Below are positions 19,488-31,318 of a stretch of DNA of 64,000 bases, piece after piece (position 1 is the first letter of the stretch; every line of letters begins with the position of its first letter). Source of the DNA: Buchnera aphidicola (Hyadaphis tataricae). GTDB lineage: Bacteria; Pseudomonadota; Gammaproteobacteria; Enterobacterales; Enterobacteriaceae. Both the position numbers and the translations under genes were made by a program. The notes beneath the pieces were generated by a model. That model saw nothing but the letters and a program-made list of their open reading frames with translations, was not told the origin of the DNA and did not search any database. The stretch is from contig NZ_CP034873.1 of assembly GCF_005081445.1 (NCBI RefSeq), forward strand, positions 569,868 through 633,867. The letters run 5' to 3'.

Positions 19488-21677
19488 CTAATACAAGGAT
19501 AATTCTATTTTTTTATCATTTAAATTTACAGCAATAACTTTTACCTGCAAAACATCACCAAGACGATAAATATTTTTTTTAGATTTGCCAATGAGTTTAA
19601 AACCTAAAGAATCAAAATAATAATAATCATCTTTTAAAGATGTTATATGTACTAATCCATCGATAAAAACATTATGCAATCGAACAAAAAATCCAAAAGC
19701 TGTGACATTGGAAATAACACCTGTTAATATATCTCCTATTTTGTTCTGCATAAAATCACATTTCAACCAATCGATTACATCCCTACTTGCTTCATCTGCA
19801 CGTCTTTCTGTCATAGAACAATGCAGTCCTATTTTTTTTAAATCATTCATATTATATAAATCAGCATTAAACACAGTTTTATGCTGACAAGACATGTTGT
19901 TTTTATGATTATTTAATAAAGATTTAATCATTCTATGTATTATTAAATCTGGATAACGCCGAATAGGAGAGGTAAAATGAACATAACTATCTAAAGAAAG
20001 ACCAAAATGACCGCAATTTTCTGGAGAATATACAGCTTGTTTCATAGAACGTAACAAAACAGTTTGTATCATTTCATATTCAGGAAGTGTGCAAATATTT
20101 TTTAATAAGTTGGCATAATGAATTGAATCTGGCGAATCTCCCCCTGATAATGTTAATCCTAATTCTCTTAAAAATAAACGAAAATTAGACACTTTTTCTT
20201 TTTTAGGAGAATCATGGTTACGAAATAATACAGGATATTTATATTTTTCTAAAAAAGAAGCGGAAGCTATATTTGCCAATATCATACACGATTCAATAAA
20301 TTTATGTGCATCATTGCGAATATTTTGATAAATATGTGTAATTTTTAAATTCGAATCTAAAATAAATTTAGCATCTATTTTTTCAAAATAAATGCCTTTT
20401 TTAGCATAATTATTTTTATGCAAAATTTTTTGTAAGCTTGATAAATTCTCAATATCCTTTAAAAATTTTTTGTACTTCAAACGCAAAAAATAGTCGCCAC
20501 TCCAAATTTTAAAAATTTCATTATATGTGAATCGTGCATGAGAACATATTATGGCTTCATAATGTTTATAGCTGATTAAAGTTCCATCAGTAGATAAACT
20601 CATTTCACATATCAAACATAAACGTTCTACGTTAGGCTTTAAAGAACATAAATCTATAGATATTTTTTCTGGTAACATTGGTATTACTGATGCTGGAAAA
20701 TATATAGATGTACCCCTTTCAAAGGCTGATTTATCTAATGGCGTGTTAGGTTTAACATAATAACTCACATCTGCAATGGCAACCCATAAATCCCATCCTT
20801 CTTCTAGATTAATTTTCTTTTTGCAAAAAACAGCATCGTCAAAATCGCGAGCATCTTCATCATCTATTGTAAAAAATGGAAGATGTCTTAAATCAATACG
20901 ATGTTTTAAATCATTTTTATTAAATTTTTTATTCATTTGATATAATTGTTTTTGCGCTTCTTCAGACCAAATAGAAGGAATAGAATACGTCCGTAATGCT
21001 ATTTCTATAGCTAACTTTGTACCCATTTTATTGCCAAGAACTTCTATTATAAATCCTTCTATTCGGTGTTTTCTAACAAAACATTCTTTTAATTTGACAA
21101 CGACAATAGATCCGATTAAAATTCTTTCTTTAAAAGACGAAAGAATAAAAATTTTAAAATTAAAACGAGAATCATTTGGAATTACAATTTTTTTTTCATT
21201 CTGAATGTAATATCTACCAACAATTGAAACATTATTAGGTTGTAATATTTTCAAAAATCTGGCTGAACTTCTTTTAGTTTCCTTCGAAATAATTACCTGT
21301 GCTAAAATAATATCACCATGAATGCATAATTTCATTTGCTCTGAAGACATCCAGAGATCATCTTTTAACGTTTCTGTTCTAAGAAAACCATAACCATCTT
21401 TATGGCCTATCACTTTGCCTTGCACTATTTTCAAAGTATCAGGAGTAATATAAAAACGATTTCTAATATATATTACTTGACCATCTCTTTCCATGGCTCT
21501 CAATCGTCGACGTAATGCTTTTTTTGTTTCTTGATCAGTGATACCAAATTTTTTTTCTAAATTTTTTTGACTAACTAAATTACGACATTTTTTAAGCCAC
21601 GAAAAAATATATTCTCGACTTGGAATCGGATTTTGATATTTTTTAGCTTCTCTTTTTTGGTAGGGATCTACTACCAT
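19488..21677 (-). CDS. rnr: Ribonuclease R, lacking the C-terminal basic tail
   Basis: A processive 3'-5' exoribonuclease for structured RNA. It has 729 residues against 813 in E. coli. Domains in order: N-terminal helix-turn-helix (DPYQKREAKKYQNPIPSRE, about 1-85), cold-shock domains, the RNB catalytic domain with TIDDEDARDFDDAVF, HFTSPIRRYPDL and MTERRADEASRD, and an S1 domain with GFFVRLHNVFIDGLVH. The protein stops at the end of S1 (KIELSLY). The Lys-rich tail that E. coli uses for binding factors and structured RNA is missing. It is complete for catalysis. Confidence 0.95.
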   Translation of the reverse strand: MVVDPYQKREAKKYQNPIPSREYIFSWLKKCRNLVSQKNLEKKFGITDQETKKALRRRLRAMERDGQVIYIRNRFYITPDTLKIVQGKVIGHKDGYGFLRTETLKDDLWMSSEQMKLCIHGDIILAQVIISKETKRSSARFLKILQPNNVSIVGRYYIQNEKKIVIPNDSRFNFKIFILSSFKERILIGSIVVVKLKECFVRKHRIEGFIIEVLGNKMGTKLAIEIALRTYSIPSIWSEEAQKQLYQMNKKFNKNDLKHRIDLRHLPFFTIDDEDARDFDDAVFCKKKINLEEGWDLWVAIADVSYYVKPNTPLDKSAFERGTSIYFPASVIPMLPEKISIDLCSLKPNVERLCLICEMSLSTDGTLISYKHYEAIICSHARFTYNEIFKIWSGDYFLRLKYKKFLKDIENLSSLQKILHKNNYAKKGIYFEKIDAKFILDSNLKITHIYQNIRNDAHKFIESCMILANIASASFLEKYKYPVLFRNHDSPKKEKVSNFRLFLRELGLTLSGGDSPDSIHYANLLKNICTLPEYEMIQTVLLRSMKQAVYSPENCGHFGLSLDSYVHFTSPIRRYPDLIIHRMIKSLLNNHKNNMSCQHKTVFNADLYNMNDLKKIGLHCSMTERRADEASRDVIDWLKCDFMQNKIGDILTGVISNVTAFGFFVRLHNVFIDGLVHITSLKDDYYYFDSLGFKLIGKSKKNIYRLGDVLQVKVIAVNLNDKKIELSLY

Positions 21678-21804
21678 ATTTACTTCTCCATTAATATTAT
21701 TCTTTAATTTATAAAGAATAATAAATTTTTGATTTACAAAAACATATTTTTTTAGTTAATATGAAAAAAATTATTGTTAGTTAATAAAAAATGATTGTTA
21801 ATAT

Positions 21805-23112
<1,308 letters not shown>

Positions 23113-23154
23113 TTATATACTCTTGATATTTTAACATCTTGATGTGAAAAAATA

Positions 23155-24084
23155 TTATTGTGCTATTCTAATAGTTTTATTAATATATTGAAAAAATTCA
23201 CTATCTGAATTAATTAACATAATATTTCCAGTGTTTTTAAAACTGTTTTCATAGGCTCGTAAACTACGAATAAAAAAATAAAATTCTGGTTCTTGACTAA
23301 AATTTTGTGCAAATAGTTTTGTTACCTCAGCTTCTCCTCGACCTTTAATAATTAACGCTTCTTTTTCTGCTTGCGCTAATGTTATAGAAACTTGATGATC
23401 TGCTGTCGCACGTAATTTTTCAGCTTTTTCTTGTCCTTGAGATCGTTGACTTCTAGCTGCAGATTCTCTTTCTGCTCTCATTCTATCGTATATAGCTTCA
23501 GAAACTTCAACGGGTAAATTAATCTGTTTTATACGCACATCGACTACTTCTATACCTAATGCATTCATACTATTTGCATTTATTAATGACGCATGTTCTA
23601 AATTAATACTGCCTTGATTTAAAGTGCTGAGTACATTTTTAGTTAACTTGCTTCTAGAATCAGTAACAATTTCTTTTATACCAAGACAGCCTATTTCAGA
23701 GCGTAAACGATCGCTAAATTTTCTTTTTAGCAACACTTCTGCTTGCAAAATATTTCCACCTCCTGTTGCAAGATAATAGCGACTGAAGTTATTAATACGC
23801 CATTTTATATATGAATCAATAATAAGATCTTTTTTTTCTTTTGTGACAAAACGATCAGCTTGATTATTCAAAGTATGAATGCGTGCGTCTAATATTTTTA
23901 CTGTTTCTAGAAATGGGAATTTAAAATGCAGTCCAGGACTATAAATCAAAGCTTCTTGTTTATTATTACGCAAAACTTTTCCAAATTGTAAGACAATACC
24001 ACTTTCACCTTCTTTTATGATAAAAAAAGAAGAAGATAATAAAAAAAGAAACACACCCACAAAACAAAATATAAGTTTATTCAT
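23155..24084 (-). CDS. hflC: HflC, SPFH-family modulator of FtsH
   Basis: A membrane protein that with HflK forms a cage around FtsH. It has 309 residues (334 in E. coli). An N-terminal membrane segment (about 4-24) is followed by the SPFH domain with EGESGIVLQFGKV, and by a coiled coil (RAERESAARSQRSQGQEKAE region). It starts 2 bases after hflK ends, so they are coupled. The C-terminus is shorter than in E. coli. Confidence 0.94.
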   Translation of the reverse strand: MNKLIFCFVGVFLFLLSSSFFIIKEGESGIVLQFGKVLRNNKQEALIYSPGLHFKFPFLETVKILDARIHTLNNQADRFVTKEKKDLIIDSYIKWRINNFSRYYLATGGGNILQAEVLLKRKFSDRLRSEIGCLGIKEIVTDSRSKLTKNVLSTLNQGSINLEHASLINANSMNALGIEVVDVRIKQINLPVEVSEAIYDRMRAERESAARSQRSQGQEKAEKLRATADHQVSITLAQAEKEALIIKGRGEAEVTKLFAQNFSQEPEFYFFIRSLRAYENSFKNTGNIMLINSDSEFFQYINKTIRIAQ

Positions 24085-24086
24085 GT

Positions 24087-25304
24087 TTATTCTACCCCTA
24101 AACTTCCAACATGAGTTCGTATTGAGTTGATACGACGTTGTTCTAAGATGTTTTTAGTAGATAATGAAGAAAAATAATTAATATTACTATTTTTTTTAAC
24201 AACATTAAGTGGGCTTTTTTTATCATCAATCTTTTTTAAAACATCTTTATTGAGAATTTTCTTATCAGTAAAGCAATCATTTAAATATAGAAAAAACGTG
24301 GAATTATTATTTTTATCAACAAAAATTTTTTTATTGTGACTTAATAGTCTTTCCATAGATTCGATGTAAAGACGTCTTAAAGTTATTTTTTTAGCGATTT
24401 TATATTCGGGTAATATTTTTCTAAAACGTGCAACTTCGCCTTGAGCTTCTAAAATTATACGTGATGCATATGCTCGAGCTTCTTCTAGAATTCTTTGTGC
24501 TTTACCATGAGCTTTAGGTTGTACTTCATTTGAATATGCTTCAGCTTCACGCACATATTGCTCGCGATTTTCACGCGCTGCAATCGCATCGTCAAACGAT
24601 GCTTTTACTTCTTCTGGAGGTCTTGCTGTTTGAAAATTCACGTCTAGTATAGTAATTCCTGTATGATATGGTTTTATGATTTGTTCTATTTCTTTTTGAG
24701 TATCACTGCGTACTAAAGTACGTCCTTCTGTTAAGACTCGATCCATATTAGAACGACCAATGACACCACGCAAAGCGCTATCTGTTGCTTGACGTAAACT
24801 ATCATCAGGATAAGAAAGAGAAAACAAATAATTTTTCGGATCAGTAATTTTATATTGAACATTCATTTCTACATGTACGACATTTTGATCTGCAGTTAAC
24901 ATAGTTCCAGAAGTAGCAATATCTCGTACAGTTTCAACATTTACAATGCTTACTTCATTAATAAAAACTGGTCGCCAATGCAATCCTGGTTCTACTAGAT
25001 GAGTAAATTTTCCAAAATGCGTAATTACACCACGTTCTGTTGCTTTAATGGTATAAAATCCACTAAAAGACCAAATTAAAATACTGACAAACATTATAGT
25101 TAATAAAGGATGAAGAGTTTTTTTAGATGAACTTGGAGAATAACCGTTCGTAATAATAAACTTTTTCATATCATAAAAAAAATTTTTTATTTCCAAAATA
25201 TAATTTTTTTGATATTTATTATTTTTATTTTCTTGATGATCATGCTTTTTATCCCTCCAAGGATCTAATTCGGATTGGTGATGATTTTGTTGATTCCAGG
25301 TCAT
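24087..25304 (-). CDS. hflK: HflK, SPFH-family modulator of FtsH
   Basis: Partner of HflC in the inner membrane. It has about 405 residues (419 in E. coli). The cytoplasmic N-terminus starts MTWNQQNHHQSELDPWRDKK, with the membrane segment near residues 67-90 (VSILIWSFSGFYTI). The SPFH domain has ATERGVITHFGKFTHLVEPG, then a coiled coil and a charged tail ending in the QRRINSIRTH region. An upstream ATG at 25337 is possible. I use 25304 because MTWNQ aligns with MAWNQ of E. coli. The Gly-rich N-terminal stretch of E. coli is replaced by Lys/Asn/His residues. hfq and hflX, upstream in E. coli, are absent. Confidence 0.94.
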   Translation of the reverse strand: MTWNQQNHHQSELDPWRDKKHDHQENKNNKYQKNYILEIKNFFYDMKKFIITNGYSPSSSKKTLHPLLTIMFVSILIWSFSGFYTIKATERGVITHFGKFTHLVEPGLHWRPVFINEVSIVNVETVRDIATSGTMLTADQNVVHVEMNVQYKITDPKNYLFSLSYPDDSLRQATDSALRGVIGRSNMDRVLTEGRTLVRSDTQKEIEQIIKPYHTGITILDVNFQTARPPEEVKASFDDAIAARENREQYVREAEAYSNEVQPKAHGKAQRILEEARAYASRIILEAQGEVARFRKILPEYKIAKKITLRRLYIESMERLLSHNKKIFVDKNNNSTFFLYLNDCFTDKKILNKDVLKKIDDKKSPLNVVKKNSNINYFSSLSTKNILEQRRINSIRTHVGSLGVE

Positions 25305-25443
25305 GTTGTATCTCATTTTATTAGTCTTATAAATCAAAAACTGTTATTATAAAAATATTGTTATTTATTATAACACTTAAAAAGTTTTATGTTTGAAAGG
25401 AATAAACATCTATCTTTTCTATGTATTTTATATATTTTTAGTT

Positions 25444-26382
25444 TTAATTAATGATTTTAATTCTATTTAAAAATTGTTCTACTATATCTTGAGTATTTGT
25501 ACTGTATAATAGTTTGTTTAAATTTTTCCATTTTTTTAACCATGTCATCTGATGTTTAGCTAACTTTTTTGTAGAATAAATAATTTTATTAAACATGTCT
25601 TCATAACTAATTTTATATTCAAGATATTCCCACATTTGACGATATCCTATACATCTAATAGCTGGCAAATTTATATGCAAGTCTCCTCTAAGAAATAATG
25701 ACTCTACTTCTTTTTGAAATCCTATCTGAAACATATTTTTTATACGTAACTCAATACGACGATTTAACAATTCTTTATTCGGTGGCATAATTGAAAATTG
25801 CAGAATATTATAGGGTAATTTTCTATGATTATTTTTTTTCAGTTCGGTTAAATTTTTTCCAGACAGATAAAATATTTCTAAAGCTCGCAATAACCTTTGC
25901 ACGTCATTTTTATGAATTCTTTTAGCGGAAACTGGATCTATTGATTCTAATTTTTTATGTAATATTTCTTTTCGATGGTGCAATAAGAATTCACGAATAT
26001 TTATACTGGAAGCTGGCAAATTAGGTAATCCATTTAATAATACATGATAATAAAACATGGTTCCACCAACAAGAAAGGGTATTTTTCCTAATTTGATAAT
26101 ATGGTGAATTTCTTTCAATGCATCGTGATAAAATTCTGCTGCTGAATAATGCTCACTTGGATCTTTAATGTTTAATAAACGATGAGGATGATGCAATAAA
26201 TCGACAGAACTGGGTTTAGCTGTTCCAATATTCATATATCGATAGATTAAAGCAGAATCCACACTAATTATTTCTATCGGTAAATAGTTTCTAAGGCTAA
26301 TAGCAGTTTGAGTTTTTCCACATGCAGTCGGACCCATTAAAAAAAATACTATCGGTTTAGAATTTTTATGTTTTAAAATCAT
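25444..26382 (-). CDS. miaA: tRNA dimethylallyltransferase MiaA
   Basis: Adds dimethylallyl to A37 of tRNAs that read UNN codons. It has 312 residues (316 in E. coli). The P-loop is FLMGPTACGKTQTA (Cys in place of the usual Ser or Ala). Other motifs are EIISVDSALIYRYMNIGTAKP, VGGTMFYY and KNDVQRLLRALEI. In E. coli it follows mutL; here the mutL remnants lie directly upstream. Confidence 0.95.
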   Translation of the reverse strand: MILKHKNSKPIVFFLMGPTACGKTQTAISLRNYLPIEIISVDSALIYRYMNIGTAKPSSVDLLHHPHRLLNIKDPSEHYSAAEFYHDALKEIHHIIKLGKIPFLVGGTMFYYHVLLNGLPNLPASSINIREFLLHHRKEILHKKLESIDPVSAKRIHKNDVQRLLRALEIFYLSGKNLTELKKNNHRKLPYNILQFSIMPPNKELLNRRIELRIKNMFQIGFQKEVESLFLRGDLHINLPAIRCIGYRQMWEYLEYKISYEDMFNKIIYSTKKLAKHQMTWLKKWKNLNKLLYSTNTQDIVEQFLNRIKIIN

Positions 26383-26907
26383 ATTTTTACAGTATAATGC
26401 TGAATAAAAAATCTACTTGTTGTAATAATTAAAGTTGTTTTTTGAATATCAGTAGATGATTGTGTTTTATTTTTAAAAAATAGATATTTCATCAATATAA
26501 TTCTACTTTGCTTTTCTACAGAAAAATTGATATAAAAAAGTACTTTATTATATCTACATCCGATGCATTTTTATAATAATATAACTTTAATATTTATTGA
26601 TTAAACATTTTTGTTTTTCAAAAATGAGGAACTATATTTAGTATAATAAATTTTTTTCAAATATAACTACAATTTAAATTACAATAACACTTTTAATGTT
26701 TTTAAAAGACAAAAGATCATTCTTTTTTAAAGTACATTGTGAATAATTATACAAAAATGCATTTTAGTATCATTTCTTGTTCAATATGCATGTTTAATTC
26801 ATCTTTTTCTATATGTTTCTATCTATTCTATAGAAAAATCAAAAAATATGATAATTGTCATAAATTAAACTGTAGTATTTTCATATAATTATTAATTCTT
26901 TCCGAAC

Positions 26908-27946
26908 CTAAAAAAATAATATTTTTTTTAAAGATCTATTTTGAACTATAAACATTCTATGTACGTAAAAACAAGATTCAAATAGATATTTCTTGATTAT
27001 ATTTTTCGTGCAATTTCTAAAACAGATCCGTAAATAAACGAATAAACTAAATAAATTATATGAGAACTTTTGAATGATATTTAATTTTTTGCAAGGTAAA
27101 TATGATATAGAATATTTAAATAAAAAAGATATATTCATTTTTCTGATATCTTGATATAAACGTTTTTAACAGCATTAATTATAAAAATATTACAATAAAT
27201 ATAAGAACTTTTAATATAACGTGTTTGAATGATTTTAAAGATCGCACATACTATTTTAAAATATGATATTTATATTAATAAAATAATGTAACATTATTAG
27301 ATTTAATTTTTTGCAAGGCATGAAAATTTATTAAATCTAAAAAAATATACCCTAATCTGTCAATTGTATTATCGATAATATTTACTGTATTTAATCAAAA
27401 CACTAATGTATTATTATTTTTAAGAGAGGTATTTATGAAAAAATGTAACAACGTTATCATTTTAAATATATCGAAAATTTTTACAAATTCTCATCTTTGA
27501 TTTTTTATAAATTTTAGTTGCACTAGAATATTAAAAAGTACATTTTCTACTATAATAAAGTAGTTTTGTTAAAATGCGCTATAAATTTTATACTGATTAA
27601 ATCGTTTTTGATAAAACCTTTTAAGTATATTCCTAATCAATATCAATTACTTATATGTAAGAAAATTATATTTAATCTAGAAATATCTCTAATCTTTTAT
27701 ACAGCTACACTTCAAAAATTAAAATTTTTGATCAAGTCTAAAATGCGATAATAAATTAATTTTTTTTGGTAATTGCATTAGAAATCGCAACAAATTGTTT
27801 TTTATTAATACCATGTTTATCATCTTTCAAAAATGTTGAATAAAATCGATTATTAAACATTTCAATATTTATATGTTATACACTTGCATCCATATTATTT
27901 TTATCATTGCTTGAGCAATTGAATATGTTTAATCAATAACTTCTTC
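26908..27946 (-). pseudogene. mutL: Decayed mutL (mismatch-repair ATPase) remnant
   Basis: The 1.66-kb space between miaA and mtlD has no intact gene. In three minus-strand frames it carries pieces that follow MutL in the right order. At 27899-27946, EEVID and TYSIAQAMIK match the GEVVE-RPASVVKEL helix. At 27756-27897, NNMDASV, then HINIEMFNN and LKDDKHGINKKQF match ENSLDAGA...RDNGCGIKKDEL. Near 27650-27750, LDLIK and DISRLNI match DDLEAI and SVSRLTL. At 27430-27538, LFNILVQLKFIKNQR and EFVKIFDI match LFYNTPARRKFLRTEK and EFNHIDEI. At 26908-27138, YLRICF and, 22 residues later, CFYVHRM match TLRGWV and CYVNGRM. Stops and frame changes occur throughout. Its place beside miaA is the E. coli position of mutL. 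Remains of the C-terminal half should lie at 26400-26900 but are too worn to call. Confidence 0.85.
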
Positions 27947-28046
27947 AAAAAAAAGTTAAAATGACCAGTTAGATGATAATACACAAATAGATATTATTTT
28001 ATGCTCTAATCTCACTTGGATGAATTAACAAAAATTTTTTGAAAAA

Positions 28047-29207
28047 TTAAAAAATTGTTTTTAAAATAGATTGATATTCTGATACAATAAGATGTTTTGC
28101 ATTACTATCATTTAAATCGCAAATTTCTGATATAGCTGTTTCAATACCTTTCTGTTTTATCAAATAAGAAATTTTTACTGATTCTAAATCATTTTTATCA
28201 AAAAAATAAAACGCTGACGCAATACCTATGGCTAAGTTTTTACAAGGCAATTGATGTTTGATACAACTTAAAAACGGTTTAATTAATCGTTCTTGAGTTC
28301 CTAATTTTTGAATTGGATTGCGCCCAATGCGTTCCAAATCATCTGATAAAAAAGGATTATTAAAACGAAAAAAAATTTGATTGATATAAGAATCATGTTC
28401 TTTTTGATGAAAATTAAAATGTTTTACTAAAAACGCTCCACTTTCTTGCATGGCTAATTTTACTATATTACAAATTTTGTAATCCGACATCACTTGTTGT
28501 ATTGTTTTATATTTTTTAATCAATCCTAAATATGCTGCTATCACATGTCCAGTATTTAATGTGAATAATTTTCTTTCTATAAAAGAATCTAAGTTATTGC
28601 TCAACCTTAAGCTATTTATTTTTGGTATATTACCTTTAAATTGAGTGGGATTAGCAATCCATTCCTGAAAATTTTCTGCTATAATATTTAAAGGTGATTG
28701 ATTAAAATCAATTTTTTTAGGTATAATTGTATCAATCGTACAATCTACAAAACCAATATATTTTTTTAAATAATCATGATATTGTTTGGGAAGCTTTTTA
28801 AGAACTGTGTTTTTTAAATACGAACTAGCTTTAATTTTATTCTCGCAAGCAATAATATTTAAAAACGTTACAGATTTAATCTGACATTTAAATATTATAC
28901 CATTTGCGATAGTTAATGCGATCAACTCTAATGCAGCAGGTCCAGATGCAGTGGTAATTAAATCTACTTCAGCTATAACTTTATTAATTTGAGAATTATT
29001 TGCATTAATAGCGCTGATATTAATAATATTATATGCTTGTTTTTGATTTTTCCCTGCGACTATAACTGAATAATTTTGATGCCGATTAATGTAATTCACT
29101 ATATCTTGATTAATATCGGAAAATATCACTTTAAAACCTGACTCTGATAGTGTTCTTCCAATAAATCCTAATCCAATGTTTCCAGAACCAAAATGAAGTG
29201 CTTGCAT
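28047..29207 (-). CDS. mtlD: Mannitol-1-phosphate 5-dehydrogenase
   Basis: Oxidises mannitol-1-phosphate to fructose-6-phosphate with NAD. It has 386 residues (382 in E. coli). The Rossmann start is MQALHFGSGNIGLGFIGRTL. The catalytic region has ERKLFTLNTGHVIAAYLG with the conserved Lys and His. It lies downstream of mtlA with 53 bases between coding regions, so mtlAD is probably one transcript. No mtlR follows; the mutL pseudogene is next. Confidence 0.96.
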   Translation of the reverse strand: MQALHFGSGNIGLGFIGRTLSESGFKVIFSDINQDIVNYINRHQNYSVIVAGKNQKQAYNIINISAINANNSQINKVIAEVDLITTASGPAALELIALTIANGIIFKCQIKSVTFLNIIACENKIKASSYLKNTVLKKLPKQYHDYLKKYIGFVDCTIDTIIPKKIDFNQSPLNIIAENFQEWIANPTQFKGNIPKINSLRLSNNLDSFIERKLFTLNTGHVIAAYLGLIKKYKTIQQVMSDYKICNIVKLAMQESGAFLVKHFNFHQKEHDSYINQIFFRFNNPFLSDDLERIGRNPIQKLGTQERLIKPFLSCIKHQLPCKNLAIGIASAFYFFDKNDLESVKISYLIKQKGIETAISEICDLNDSNAKHLIVSEYQSILKTIF

Positions 29208-29260
29208 AAATAATTCCAGTAATAAAAATGTATATAAAAAAATATTTATTTAACCTTATA

Positions 29261-31183
29261 TTATCTATTTAACAATAACAATACTTCTTGAATATCATTA
29301 GTTTGACGTAATTTTTTAATTATTTTTTCATCATCTAAAGCATTAGTAATATTACTCACAACCATAATATGTTCATCATTTTTAGCCGCAATACCAATTA
29401 CAAGATAAGCAATATCTTCTTCATCATCACCAAATCGAACGCCTTTAGGAAATTGGCAAAACATGATACCTGTTTTTAAAACAAAATCTTTTCCTTCTAT
29501 AGTTCCATGTGGTAACGCTATTGATTCCCCTAGCCAAGTTGACGCTATCTTTTCTCGTTCTAACATTGATTGAATGTAATTAATTTTAACATAACCCTGT
29601 TTTACTAAATGTTTTCCAATGATATGAATAGCTTCTTCTTTATCTTTGGCATATTGATTTAGTAAAATGTTTCTTTCAGTTAAGTGAAATACAGAATGAT
29701 GTGATGGATTTTCAACATTATTTTTATTACTTATAGATAAAGTAAAATTATTACTGATAGGAGTAGAAACACTGTCTATTATTTTATTCACTAAATTATC
29801 ATAAAAATTGTTGTTGATAAAGTTTTTTAAAGAAAGATGATGAGCATCAGGAGCATATTTTTTAGCACGATCAGTTAAACTTTGATGAGTAATTACTAAA
29901 TCTGTATTTTTAGGTAATGAATTAATCGCCATATTAAAGACTGAAATATGATTCAAATTAGCAGTGTTTATTTTTTTTCTAAGAATAGTAGCTCCTATTG
30001 CACTAGATCCCATGCCAGCATCACAAGCAATTATAATAGTTTTGATATTTCTAAAGTTCTTATTTTTAACACTATTACTAGAATAGTTTTGTTTTAATGT
30101 TTCTTTCTCTTGAGTTAGTATATTTTGATTTTTTTGTAATATTTTTGTTTTTTTCTTATACATGTCGCAACAATTGTATTTTAATAATACAGAAGCAGTA
30201 ATTAAAGAAGAAATAAAAGATACAAAAATAGCAGAACAGTTAACAAAATATAAACCTCTAGGAGTCATTGCTAAAATAGATAAAATAGAACCTGGTGATA
30301 TCGCAGAGATTAATCCACCATTGAATAACATCAGCGCAAAAATTCCTGTCATAGCGCCTATAATAAGAGCTATAATTAACTTCGGTTTAATTAAAACGTA
30401 AGGAAAATAAATTTCGTGTACACCTCCAAAAAATTCAATGATTGCAGCTCCTCCTGCTGATTTAGATAATTCTCCTTTTCCAAATAATAACCATGCTATC
30501 AATACTCCTAACCCTGGACCTGGATTAGATTCTATGAGAAAGAATAAAGATTTTTGATGTTCTGAAACATCTTGAATACCTAAAGGTGAAAAAATTCCAT
30601 GATTAATAGCATTATTTAAAAAAAACACTTTTGCAGGTTCTATAATAATCGCCACTAATGGCAACAAGTGATAAGATATTACTGTTTTGATTGCATTAGA
30701 TAAAAAATAAAAAAAATACTGAATCAATGGACCAATCAAAAAAAATGAAAAAATAGATAACAAGATACTTATTGTTGCAATAGAAAAATTATTAACTAAC
30801 ATTTCAAAACCGTTTTTTATCTTATTTTCCACTGTTTTGTCAAAATATTTTATAACCAAACCGCCTAATGGTCCTACAATCATAGCGCCTAATAACATTG
30901 GTGTATTACTACTAGTAATCACTCCAACAGTGCTGATGCAACCAACTAATGCACCTCTTTCTCTTGCAATTAAACGACCCCCTGTATACCCAATCAAAAT
31001 AGGTAAAAGATAAATAATTATTGGTGATATTAAGCGTTCTAAAGATTTATTAGGTTGCCATCCTGAAGGTATAAATAAAGCAGTCATAATCCCCCATGTT
31101 ATAAAAATACTTATGTTAGGCATCATCATGCTACTGAGAAATTGACCAAGATTTTGTAATTTTAATTTAATTAACGTAAACAT
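29261..31183 (-). CDS. mtlA: PTS mannitol-specific enzyme IICBA
   Basis: Imports mannitol across the inner membrane with phosphorylation. It has about 640 residues (637 in E. coli). The IIC membrane domain (about 1-340) contains [10 protein letters not shown]. The IIB domain has the phosphocysteine in [12 protein letters not shown]. The IIA domain near the C-terminus has the phospho-His in [11 protein letters not shown]. An in-frame ATG at 31195 would add four residues. I chose 31183 ([17 protein letters not shown]) from alignment with the E. coli start. The product feeds MtlD. TmaR, a known partner of enzyme I, is also in the window. Confidence 0.96.
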   Translation of the reverse strand: MFTLIKLKLQNLGQFLSSMMMPNISIFITWGIMTALFIPSGWQPNKSLERLISPIIIYLLPILIGYTGGRLIARERGALVGCISTVGVITSSNTPMLLGAMIVGPLGGLVIKYFDKTVENKIKNGFEMLVNNFSIATISILLSIFSFFLIGPLIQYFFYFLSNAIKTVISYHLLPLVAIIIEPAKVFFLNNAINHGIFSPLGIQDVSEHQKSLFFLIESNPGPGLGVLIAWLLFGKGELSKSAGGAAIIEFFGGVHEIYFPYVLIKPKLIIALIIGAMTGIFALMLFNGGLISAISPGSILSILAMTPRGLYFVNCSAIFVSFISSLITASVLLKYNCCDMYKKKTKILQKNQNILTQEKETLKQNYSSNSVKNKNFRNIKTIIIACDAGMGSSAIGATILRKKINTANLNHISVFNMAINSLPKNTDLVITHQSLTDRAKKYAPDAHHLSLKNFINNNFYDNLVNKIIDSVSTPISNNFTLSISNKNNVENPSHHSVFHLTERNILLNQYAKDKEEAIHIIGKHLVKQGYVKINYIQSMLEREKIASTWLGESIALPHGTIEGKDFVLKTGIMFCQFPKGVRFGDDEEDIAYLVIGIAAKNDEHIMVVSNITNALDDEKIIKKLRQTNDIQEVLLLLNR

Positions 31184-31318
31184 AATAAACCACACATATA
31201 TGTAATAAAATGATGATTTAAAAAAATTATTTTTTAATAAAAATGAATATTAAATAAAACAAACATTGTTGTATATTGTTTTAATTAAATTCTTTAAATT
31301 ATTATTAATAAAATATCA

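Noticed and set aside
26908-27138. 76-codon open frame as a separate small gene
   Set aside because: It lies inside the mutL remnant, in the same strand and order, and its residues line up with the MutL segment before and including CYVNGRM. It is a chance open piece of the pseudogene.
27566-27751. 61-codon plus-strand frame between miaA and mtlD
   Set aside because: It is the complement of the mutL remnant, has no ribosome site and no family resemblance.
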